A stretch of DNA of 64,000 nucleotides. Source: Clostridia bacterium. GTDB lineage: Bacteria > Bacillota > Clostridia > TANB77 > CAG-508. The notes below the pieces were generated by a model, which did no database searches, was not told where the DNA came from, and worked only from the letters and a program-made list of their open reading frames with translations. Shown one piece after another: positions 32,647 to 42,600 of this stretch; position 1 is the first letter of the stretch, and the number at the start of each line of letters is the position of its first letter. The translations under genes and the position numbers were made by a program. The stretch is from assembly GCA_017625035.1 (NCBI GenBank), contig JAGALX010000027.1, positions 18,695 through 82,694 on the forward strand. The letters run 5' to 3'.

Positions 32647-33753
32647 ATGAAAAATAAAATCCTTAAAAATATGGAATGGTCAGTAGTAGTTTGTGTAATT
32701 CTATTAACTATAATAGGATGTATTGAATTATATTCTGTTACTGAAAGTTCCGGGTATACAGAGCTAAAAAAACAATTATTGTGGTTTTCAATAAGTATAC
32801 CAATAACCATAGCAATAATAACAATAGATTACAATATTATTGCAAAAATCTCACCAATATTATATATAATTATGTTCCTATTATTAATAGGTGTATTATT
32901 CACAGATCCAATAAATGGTGCAACTAGTTGGTACAATATTGGATCTATATCTTTTCAACCTTCAGAATTTGCAAAAATATGTGTAATATTAAGTCTTTCT
33001 TTGGCGATTGTAAAAGTGCAAAAAAATGAAAAAGAGCAAATAAGTAGACCAATCCAGTTATTAAAATGTTTACTTGTAGTTATAATACCAGTTTTATTAA
33101 TTGTTAAGCAACCAGATTATGGAACTGCTATTGCATTTTGTGTAGCTACAGCAATTATTTTAATTACATCAGGTATAAACAAAAAATATATAATTACAGC
33201 TATAGTACTAACAATAATTGCACTACCATTATTATATTTTTTCGTATTACCAAGTCATGCTAAAACAAGAATTGATGTATTTTTAAATCCAAATCTAGAC
33301 CCAAGAGGATCTGGGTATAATGTGTTACAATCAAAACTAGCAATCGGATCTGGAAAAATGCTAGGCATGGGAATAAAAAATGGTAGTCAAACACAACTTG
33401 GGTATTTATATCCTCAAACAACAGATTTTATATATTCTGCAGTTGGGGAAGAAATGGGATTTATAGTAGCAGCATGTATTATAATTTTATATATTGTTCT
33501 AATAACAAAAGCTTTGCATATAGCAAAAACGGCTAAAGATGACCTAGGTTCATATATTGCATCTGGTATAGCAGGAATATTTTTATTTCATATGGTAGAA
33601 AATATCGGAATGACTATGGGATTACTTCCTATTACAGGAGTTCCATTACCTTTTGTAAGTTATGGTGGAAGTTCATTGCTTACAAATTGTATTTTAATAG
33701 GGTTATTGTTAAATATTAGTGGAAGAAGAAATAAAACAATGTTTGCTGAGTAA
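32647..33753 (+). CDS. rodA: SEDS peptidoglycan polymerase RodA
   Basis: A 368-residue multipass membrane protein of the SEDS family, glycosyltransferases that polymerise lipid II with a class B PBP. Signature segments: SISFQPSEFAKICVI, KQPDYGTA, YLYPQTTDFIYSAVGEEMGF and GLLPITGVPLPFVSYGGSS. RodA rather than FtsW is favoured by the short length and by the location after minDE, as in other clostridia. The start ATG follows GAGGTTAGG. About ten membrane segments are expected. Confidence 0.9.
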   Translation: MKNKILKNMEWSVVVCVILLTIIGCIELYSVTESSGYTELKKQLLWFSISIPITIAIITIDYNIIAKISPILYIIMFLLLIGVLFTDPINGATSWYNIGSISFQPSEFAKICVILSLSLAIVKVQKNEKEQISRPIQLLKCLLVVIIPVLLIVKQPDYGTAIAFCVATAIILITSGINKKYIITAIVLTIIALPLLYFFVLPSHAKTRIDVFLNPNLDPRGSGYNVLQSKLAIGSGKMLGMGIKNGSQTQLGYLYPQTTDFIYSAVGEEMGFIVAACIIILYIVLITKALHIAKTAKDDLGSYIASGIAGIFLFHMVENIGMTMGLLPITGVPLPFVSYGGSSLLTNCILIGLLLNISGRRNKTMFAE

Positions 33754-33882
33754 GTAATGTGGTTTATTAAAATGAAGCAGAAAAACACACATTCATATAT
33801 AAAAATCCGTATCTTACGGGTTCGATTTAAAGATAAATGTCGGATTAGTTTTAGTTAAATAATATAGTAATAGAGGATATAT
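33754..33882. other. Short spacer with small hairpins
   Basis: CCGTA/TACGG (near 33808-33820) nested in AATCCG..CGGATT. No tRNA cloverleaf can be drawn although GGTTCGATT is present. No function is assigned. Confidence 0.3.
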
Positions 33883-34851
33883 ATGTTTATTAAAGAATTA
33901 AATATTGGAAATGTTAAATTAAATAATAATATACTTTTAGCACCTATGGCAGGAATTACAGATAGAGCTTTCAGAATTATATGTGAAAAATTTGGTCCCG
34001 GACTAGTTTGTACAGAAATGATAAGCGGTAAAGGTTTATTTTATGATGATTCAAAAACTAAACAATTATTAAATATGTCTGGCGAACAAAGACCAATTGC
34101 TGTACAAATATTTGGAAGTGATGTAGAGTCTATGAAATATGCAGCACAATATGTTTCAAAATATGCAGATATTGTTGATATAAACATGGGTTGTCCGGCA
34201 CCAAAAGTTGTAAAAAATGGAGATGGAAGTAAACTATTATTAGATTTACCTAAAGCAAAAGAAATAATAGAAGAAGTTGTAAAAAGTTCATCTGTTCCTG
34301 TAACTGTTAAATTCAGAAAAGGCTGGGATAATGATAACATAGTAGCAATAAAAATGGCTAAAATAGCCGAAAATGCAGGAGCTTCTGCAATAACTATCCA
34401 TGGTAGAACAAGAGCTGAATTTTATTCTGGGCAAGCCGATTGGGATATTATAAAAAAAGTAAAAGATAGTGTAAATATTCCAGTAATTGGAAATGGGGAT
34501 GTAAAAAATGTTGAAGATGCAAAAAAAATGTTTGAAACAACAGGTGTAGATGGAATAATGATTGGAAGAGCATCTTTAGGAAATCCTTGGATCTTTAAAC
34601 AGATTATTTATGGTATGCAAAATGAAGAATTTTCTATTTCTAATGCAGAAAAATTAAGCTTAATACTAGAACATCTGAATTTAGCTATTAATGATAAAGG
34701 TGACCATGTGGCTTTGATGGAAATGAGAAAGCATATTAGTTGGTATATTAAAAATTCTAAGGATGCAAGTAAAATTAGAGATAAAGTTAATCAAATTACT
34801 GATAAGGATGAGTTGGTGAAAACTTTAACTGAATACTTTAATATGACATGA
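33883..34851 (+). CDS. dusB: tRNA-dihydrouridine synthase (DusB type)
   Basis: A 322-residue flavoenzyme that reduces uridines in the tRNA D-loop. It has the TIM-barrel FMN site LLAPMAGITDRAFR, CTEMIS, QIFG, the catalytic cysteine in DINMGCPAPKV, KFRKGWD, IHGRTR, GNGDV and GIMIGRASLGNPW. The length fits DusB. The start ATG is preceded by AGAGGA. A terminator follows immediately, so it is single or the last gene after rodA. Confidence 0.95.
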   Translation: MFIKELNIGNVKLNNNILLAPMAGITDRAFRIICEKFGPGLVCTEMISGKGLFYDDSKTKQLLNMSGEQRPIAVQIFGSDVESMKYAAQYVSKYADIVDINMGCPAPKVVKNGDGSKLLLDLPKAKEIIEEVVKSSSVPVTVKFRKGWDNDNIVAIKMAKIAENAGASAITIHGRTRAEFYSGQADWDIIKKVKDSVNIPVIGNGDVKNVEDAKKMFETTGVDGIMIGRASLGNPWIFKQIIYGMQNEEFSISNAEKLSLILEHLNLAINDKGDHVALMEMRKHISWYIKNSKDASKIRDKVNQITDKDELVKTLTEYFNMT

Positions 34852-34862
34852 ATATAAATTAG

Positions 34863-34892
34863 AAGAATAGATTTTTATCTATTCTTTTTTTG
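34863..34892 (+). terminator. Terminator after dusB
   Basis: AAGAATAGAT with ATCTATTCTT, then a run of T. Confidence 0.85.
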
Positions 34893-34895
34893 ATG

Positions 34896-35024
34896 CAAAA
34901 AGGGAAACAAAGTCATATTTGAGGAATGTTACCAAGAAAGAAGCAAAATCAAGGTATCAGTGGGGAAAATGTATATTATTTGATATTCGCCCCAACTGCA
35001 TAAGAAAATGTTGTTCCCTTTTGG
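34896..35024. repeat. Nested inverted-repeat element of unknown type
   Basis: Outer arms CAAAAAGGGAAACAA (34896-34910) and TTGTTCCCTTTTGG (35011-35024); inner arms CAGTGGGG (34958-34965) and CCCCAACTG (34990-34998). It could be a small non-autonomous mobile element or a structured RNA in the leader of the next gene. Confidence 0.45.
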
Positions 35025-35061
35025 CAATTTCAATTAATAAAAATGTAAAGGGAGTGTGTGC

Positions 35062-35676
35062 ATGAACAAAAAAATAATTTGTATTAGTGCAATAGTTATT
35101 ATTTTTATGATTATTATTTTTTTTATAAAATTTAATTATAAAAAAATTAATTTTGGTAATAATGAAAGTAACAAAAGTGCTGATGAAGTTAAAGATTATA
35201 TTTTAAATATTAATTCGTATACTGCCGAAATTGAAGTAACAATTAATAGTAACAAAAATACTAATAAATATGTATTAAAACAAGAATATGTTTCTGGAAA
35301 TATGGAAAAACAAACTGTTCTAAAACCTGAAAATATTGAAGGTGTAGAAATTTGTTATAAGGATGGAAATGTAGAAATTAGTAATTCAAAATTAAATTTA
35401 AGTAAAATATATAATAATTATCAATATTTATCAGATAACGTATTATGGCTAAATTCTTTTGCAGAAAATTGCAAAAACAATTTAGAAAATGTAAGTATGT
35501 ATGAAGAAAATGAATATGTAGTAATAGAACTTAATTTGAATAGTAATAAATATCTTGCAAATAGAAAGTTATATTTGGAGAAAGGGACTGGAAAACCTAA
35601 AAAAATGATAGTACAAGATGATAACAAAAAAGATGTAATTTACATATTATATAAAGAGATAGAGTTAAATAAGTAA
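35062..35676 (+). CDS. GerS-like (LolA-fold) membrane-anchored protein
   Basis: A 204-residue exported protein with an N-terminal membrane segment (about 4-22) and a beta-rich domain. The order NINSYTAEIEVTI, NKYVLKQEYV, then YVVIELNLNSNKYLANRKLYLEKGTGKPKKMIVQD resembles GerS and other LolA-fold lipoproteins of clostridia. GerS supports cortex degradation during germination in C. difficile; GerS paralogs elsewhere have unknown roles. No lipobox cysteine is evident in the usual place. ATG 35062 lies 7 bases after AAAGGGAG. It sits ahead of mazF, as related genes do near alr-mazEF regions. Confidence 0.55.
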   Translation: MNKKIICISAIVIIFMIIIFFIKFNYKKINFGNNESNKSADEVKDYILNINSYTAEIEVTINSNKNTNKYVLKQEYVSGNMEKQTVLKPENIEGVEICYKDGNVEISNSKLNLSKIYNNYQYLSDNVLWLNSFAENCKNNLENVSMYEENEYVVIELNLNSNKYLANRKLYLEKGTGKPKKMIVQDDNKKDVIYILYKEIELNK

Positions 35677-35848
35677 AAAAATATAACATATTGAATAAAA
35701 GATAAGAAAAAATGACAGATAAAATAAATGAAAAATAATTTTTTTACTAATAAAAAGTTAAATAAAAAACAATTTGATAACAAACTCTATCTATATACGA
35801 ATAGAAATATATGAGCACTTTAATATTGAAATATTGGGAGTGAATTAT

Positions 35849-36193
35849 ATGGTAATTAAAAGAGGCGATATGTTTTATGCAGATTTAAGTCCTGTTGTAG
35901 GTTCTGAACAAGGAGGAATTAGACCTGTATTAATAATACAAAATGATATAGGAAATATGCACAGTCCGACAGTTATAGCAGCAGCAATAACTTCTCAAAG
36001 AGGTAAAAATAAATTACCAACACATATTGAAATAAATTCTAAAGAAAATGGATTGAAAGCAGATTCAATAGTACTTGCTGAACAAATTAGAACAATTGAT
36101 AAAAGTAGATTAAAAGAAAAAATAGGTCATGTTGATGATGAGAAGGTTATGCTAAAAATAAACAATGCATTAGGTGTGAGTTTTGGTTTATAA
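35849..36193 (+). CDS. mazF: MazF/NdoA-type endoribonuclease toxin, no adjacent MazE
   Basis: A 114-residue Maz[42 protein letters not shown] and [13 protein letters not shown] are all present, with the catalytic Arg and Thr region intact. It cleaves single-stranded mRNA at short motifs. ATG 35849 follows GGGAG. A mazE antitoxin is expected just upstream, but the 172 bp before the gene hold no suitable frame. A truncated Phd-type antitoxin lies downstream. Either the antitoxin is elsewhere or the toxin is controlled in another way. Confidence 0.93.
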   Translation: MVIKRGDMFYADLSPVVGSEQGGIRPVLIIQNDIGNMHSPTVIAAAITSQRGKNKLPTHIEINSKENGLKADSIVLAEQIRTIDKSRLKEKIGHVDDEKVMLKINNALGVSFGL

Positions 36194-36272
36194 TGATAAT
36201 ATAAAATGAATTATTTAGATGAAAAATACCAATTAATTAAAATAATTTTATAATAACATTAAAAATTTATAG

Positions 36273-36314
36273 TACAGAGTATTTCTAAAAAAAAGAGATA
36301 TTCTGTATTTTTTA
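36273..36314 (+). terminator. Terminator after mazF
   Basis: TACAGAGTATTTCT with AGAGATATTCTGTA (12 of 14 paired), then six T. Confidence 0.7.
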
Positions 36315-36380
36315 AAATTGTTAAAATACGGATAAAATAATGATAAAATTATAATAAAATATCGAAGGAGTGATGAAATT

Positions 36381-36461
36381 ATGATTAATATTAGACCAGT
36401 ATCAGATTTAAGAAACAAATATCCAGAAATAGAAGCAATACATATTACAGAATTTATATAA
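36381..36461 (+). pseudogene. N-terminal stub of a Phd/YefM-type antitoxin
   Basis: A 26-residue frame, MINIRPVSDLRNKYPEIEAI and six more residues, preceded by GAAGGAGTG. The first 18 residues match the start of clostridial Phd/YefM antitoxins, which are about 85-90 residues and continue with a DNA-binding then toxin-binding part. The rest is missing, so this is a remnant of a toxin-antitoxin locus. No toxin of the RelE or Doc type is recognised after it. Confidence 0.65.
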
Positions 36462-36649
36462 AAAATTATGTGGTGTTTTATATTTTGAGAAACAATACCA
36501 TGGAAATAACAAGAATTTTATATTCAAGAAGAAACTTTAAAAAATTAATATAAAATTTAAGATTATACAAAAATTTTCAATAAAAAAGTATATAAATTTC
36601 CACTATTGGAGAAAATATGTGAAAACATATTTACAAGGAGTGGAATTTT

Positions 36650-39600
36650 TTGAAAAGTAAATACAAAATTTTAAAAATTGGTGGCGCTCTTTTAGATAGT
36701 TATCAATTAGAAAATTATCTACAAAAATTAGCCGCTGATCAAATTTTAAAATCAAAATCAGATAAAATAACATATCCAATTCCCAGAGTTAAGGAAAATT
36801 TAAAGTTTATATCAGATGTATATAATTTTTTGAATGAAGATTTAAAAAATAAAATACCAATACATCCTGCTGGAGAGTGGATTTTAGATAATTTTTATAT
36901 AATAGAAAAAAATGCCAAAATGATAATAAAAGATTTAAACATAAAAAAATATGTTAATTTTGTTGGAATTGCAAACGGGCCAAATAAAGGATTTGCACGA
37001 GTATATGTTTTAGCAAAAGAAATTATTTCATATACAGATGGAAAAATTAATGGTGAAAATTTGGAGCAATATTTGCGAGCATATCAAAATAAAAAAACTT
37101 TAAGCATGGAAGAGCTATGGAGTATTGGAACTTTCCTTCAAATTTCTTTAATAGAAAAAATAAGAATTATTTGCGAAAAAATATATTTATCACAAATGCA
37201 AAAACGTAAAGTTGAAAATATAGTATCAAGATTAGTAGAATTCAACAATAATCCAGTTTTTAAGGCACCTGCAGTTTATAATTTAAAAATAGAGGAAAGT
37301 GTAGAATCTAAATATCCTTTTATAGAATATATGTCATATAGATTAAAAAAATATGGAAAAAAAGCATATAGTTATTTGGAAATTTTAGAAGAGCAAGTTA
37401 ATAAAATGGGAAGCACTATTTTAGATTGCATAAATAGAGAGCATTTTGATATCGCTGCAAAAAAGATTTCTGTTGGAAATGCTATAATGTGTATAAATGC
37501 ACTAAATAGACTGAATTTTGTAGAAATATTTAATAATATTAATGGTGTAGAAGAAGTATTAAAACAAGATCCTGCAAAAATATATGATAAAATGGATTAT
37601 AAAACTAAAGAATATTATAGAAGTGTAATTGAAAAAATGTCTAAAAAAACAAAAATATCAGAATTATATATAGCACAAAAATGCTTAGAGCTTGCTGAAA
37701 ATGAATGCAAAAAAAATGGCACAGAAAGTAAAAAATCACATGTTGGATATTATTTAATTTATGATGGAAAAAATGAGCTCTATGCTTGTTTATTAAATAA
37801 AAAAAATAAATGTACTAACAAAAAAATTAAAGCTAAATTTTATATTGAGGGAATATCTATATTATCAATAATATTATCTTGCATAATTGGGTGGTATTTA
37901 AATATAAAAATAAATCAGTTTTTTATTCCATTTTTAATTTTTTTACTTTTAATTATTCCTTTAAAAAATATAATTATAAAAATAATTCAATATATTTCAG
38001 GAAAAATAGTTAAACCAAAATTAATTCCAAAATTAGATTTTTATAATGGAATACCTGAGGAATATTCTACTATGGTTGTTATACCAACTATTGTTAAAAA
38101 CAAAGAAAAAGTAGAAGAAATTATGAAAAAATTAGAAGTTTTTTATATGGCTAATAAAAGTGAAAATATATATTTTACTTTACTTGGAGATTGTAGCAGT
38201 TCAAAAAAAGAAAATGAAGAATTTGATGATGAAGTTATTAAATCTGGAACTGAGTTATGTGAAAAGTTAAATAACAAATATCCAGATGAAAAGTATCCAA
38301 AATTTAATTTTATATACAGAAAAAGAACTTGGAATAATTCAGAAAATTGTTATTTAGGTTGGGAAAGAAAAAGAGGTTTATTAACTCAATTCAATGAGTA
38401 TATTTTAGGCAATTCAAATAATTGTTTTGCAGCTAATACTTTTGAAACTGCCAAAACAGAAAATAAAAAAATACCAAATATAAAATATATTATAACTCTA
38501 GATTCTGATACAAATTTAGTTTTAAATACAGGATTAGAGCTAATAGGAGCAATGGCTCATATATTAAACAGACCTGTTTTAAACGAAAATAAAACACTAG
38601 TTATAGATGGATATGGAATTATGCAACCTAGAGTTGGAATAGGATTATTAGAAGCAAGAAAAAGCATTTTTACAAAAATATTTTCTGGTTTAGCTGGAAC
38701 GGATTCATATACAAATGCTATTTCAGACTTTTATTATGATAATTTTGCAGAAGGAATATTTACAGGAAAAGGAATATATGATTTGCAAATTTTTTCAGAA
38801 GTATTAAAAGGCGAAATACCAGAAAATACAGTATTAAGCCATGACTTACTAGAAGGATGTTATGTAAGATGTGGTTTAGCATCAGATATTGTTTTAATGG
38901 ATGGATATCCATCTTCATATAATGCATATAAAACTAGACTTCATAGATGGATAAGAGGAGATTATCAAATTTTATCATGGATTTTAAAAGATAGATTAAA
39001 TATATTATCTAAATATAAAATTATTGATAATATAAATAGAAGTCTTTCTGAAATTTGTGTGGTTTTATTATTATTTGTAAATTTATTAATACAAAGTAAA
39101 ACAGTTACAACTTTAGCTATAGTTTCAATAATAATTCCATATATTTTAGATTTTATAAATAAGGTTTTATATAAAAAGAATGGTGAGTTTAATCAAAAAA
39201 AATATTCGAAAGAAATAAATGGAATAGGTGCTATAATATTAAAAATTATAATTGATATTTCACTTATACCAGATAAAGCATTTTTATCAATAAGTGCTGG
39301 AGTAAAATCTTTATATCGAATTATTAAATCTAAAAAGCACTTATTAGAATGGACAACGGCAGAAGAGGCTGAAAAGTTATCAAAAAGTGGAGTACTTCCA
39401 TATTATTTAAATATGGTTCCAAACATAATTTTAGGGGCTGGTATTTTTACAGGGGGCTGGTATATAAATAATATTTTATATATGTTAATAGGAATTTTGT
39501 GGCTAATATCTCCTATTATAATGAATTATATAAGTAAACCAATTACCGAAAAAAATAAATATGAAGAATTAAATAAGGAAGATCAAAAATATATTTTAGA

Positions 39601-42600
39601 AGTAGGTAGTAGAACTTGGAAATTTTTTAAAGAAACTATAACAGAAGAAGGAAATTTTTTACCACCAGATAATTATCAAGAAAATAGAAAACAAAAAGTT
39701 GTATTTAGAACATCATCTACCAATATTGGTTTAGGTTTGTTAAGTGTTGTTGCAAGTTATGATTTAGGATATGAAGATAAAGAAAATACTATTAATTTAT
39801 TAGAAAAAATGATACGAACTATTGAAAAATTACAAAAATGGAATGGGCATTTATATAATTGGTATAATACCAAAACTTTAGAGCCACTAATTCCTAGATA
39901 TATTTCATCCGTGGATAGTGGAAATTTTGTGGGATATTTATATGTTTTAAAACAATTTTTAATAAAAGAAAATGATAATGATGAAAAATTTAAACCGCTT
40001 ATAAATTCAGTTGATAATATAATAAATAATACAGATTTTTCAAAATTATTTGACGAAAAAAATGGATTATTTTCTATAGGATACAATATTGAAGATAATA
40101 AAATGACAGATTCTTATTATGATTTACTAGCATCTGAAGCAAGACAAACTAGTTTAGTAGCTATTGCAAAAAAAGATGTTTCCGCAAAACATTGGAAAAA
40201 TTTAAGTAGAACACTTACTATATTAAATAAATATAAAGGTCTAATATCTTGGTCTGGAACAGCTTTTGAGTATTTAATGCCATCAATAAATATTAAAAGA
40301 TATCCAAATAGTTTATTAGACGAATCTTGTAAATTTTTAATAATGAGTCAAATTGAATATGCAAAAAAATTAGGAATAACATGGGGAATATCAGAATCTG
40401 CATTCAATTTAAAAGATTTTAATGGAAATTATCAGTATAAAGCTTTTGGAATTCCATGGCTTGGGCTAAAAAGAGGACTAGCAGATGAAATGGTTGTATC
40501 ATCATATGGAACAATACTTGCTATAAATGATATTCCTACACAAGTAATAAAAAACCTCAAAGTACTACAAGAAAGTGGTATGTATGATAAATATGGATTT
40601 TATGAATCTATTGATTATACACCTAGCAGAGTTGAAAAAGGAAAAAACTTTTCGGTTGTAAAAACTTATATGGCACATCATCAAGGTTTAATACTTCTTT
40701 CAATAGATAATTTGGTAAAAAATAATATTTTTCAAGATAGATTTTTCGAAAATCCAGAAATTGAGGCAGTTGATATATTATTACAAGAACGTATGCCAGA
40801 TAATGTTATAATTACTAAAGAGAAAAAAGAAAAAGTAGAAAAAATTAAATATATTGATTATGATTATTATGCAGAGCGTATTTTTGATAAGAAAAATGAA
40901 GATATTAATGAATTTAATTTAATATCAAATAATGATTATAGTATTTTAATAGATAAAAATGGAAATGGATATAGTAAATATAAAAATAAAATAATAAATA
41001 GATATAAAGAAACAGATGATAATAACCAAGGAATTTATTTCTTTATAAAAAATATTAAATCTAAAAAAATATGGTCTTCTGCAAATTTAAATTATTTAGA
41101 TAAATCAGAAAAATATACCACAAGTTTTTTCCCAGACAAAAGCAAGTTTTCAAGAGTTGATGAAAATATAAAAACTACTGTATCTGTAGTAATTGCACCA
41201 GAGGATCCAGTAGAAATTAGAAAAATAGATTTAAAAAATATTGGAAATGAAGATGAAATATTAGAAGTATCTAGCATCATAGAACCAGTAATATCAAGTG
41301 CTTCACAAGACCATGCGCATAAAGCATTCAATAACTTATTTTTATCATTTGAAATACAAGATGGAATTATTATTGCAAAAAGGAAATTTAGGGATGACAG
41401 CGAAAATGACTTATATTTAGCAGTAGGATTATATTCTGAAGATTCAATAACAGGAGAGATGGAATATGAATTAGATAGAAAAAATTTATATGGAAGGCAG
41501 AATTTTGGAATTCCAAATTTAATAAAAAATTCTAAACCATTTAGCAAAAAAGTTGAAAGTACTACTAATCCCATAATTGCATATAGAAGCTCAATAGAAG
41601 TAAAATCAAATAAAAATAGTAGTTTGAGTTTAATAATTAGTGCTTCAGAAAATAAAGAAGAAGTTATTCAAAATGTAAAAAAATATATGAATTGTGAAAA
41701 TATAGAAAGAGCAATAAATTTATCTAGAGCACAAATTGAAGCTAAAATACAATATTTGGGAATTCATGGGAAAGATGTAAGTTTATATCAAAGAATTTTA
41801 TCACATATGCTAATAAAATGTGGAAACAAAGATTTAAAAATAGATGAAAACATGATTTATAAAACATCTGAACTATGGAAATTTGGAATTTCTGGTGATA
41901 ATTTAATATTATTAGCAACTGTAAAAGATATTGCAGAAATTGAAATTGTAGAAAATTTAGTAAAAGCATTTGAATATTATAAAATACAAAATATGCCTGT
42001 AGATTTAGTAATTATTAACGAAGAAAAAGAATCTTATGAAAATTATGTAAAAGATGCCATTAGTGAAATCATAGGAAATCACAATTTATTAAATATAAAT
42101 TCAAATGGAAAAATATTTGTTTTAAATAATATTAGTAAACAAGATAAAGAATTATTAAAAATAAGAGCTAATTTAATGTTACTCGGAAGTTATGGAAAAA
42201 TAGGATTACAGCTTGATGAATATGATTATGAATATAGTAAAACTTTAAAAAATATTAAATATCAAAAGAAAAATAATTACTCTGACAACATAATATCAGC
42301 AAATAATAATTCAAATAATAAGATTAATTTCGAAGGTTTAAAATATTTTAATGAATATGGCGGATTTTCTAATGATGGAAAAGAATATATTATAAATGTT
42401 AATAAAAATGAGAAATTGCCATTAGCATGGAGCCATATTTTAGCAAATAAAAAATTTGGGACCGTACTAACTGATGGAATGGGAGGATATACTTGGTATA
42501 AAAATTCAAGATTAAATAGAATAACTTCATGGAGCAATGACCCAGTACAAGATTCTCAATCAGAAGTAATTTATTTGCAAGATTTAGAAAACAAAAATAG

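Larger units (their letters stand above)
36194..36649. other. 456-bp region with terminator and antitoxin stub
   Basis: Contains the mazF terminator (36273-36314), the Phd-like stub (36381-36461) and about 190 bp with nothing recognised before the glucan synthase gene. Confidence 0.5.

Noticed and set aside
33800..33850. Possible tRNA because of a GGTTCGATT-like segment
   Set aside because: No acceptor, D or anticodon stems can be paired around it.
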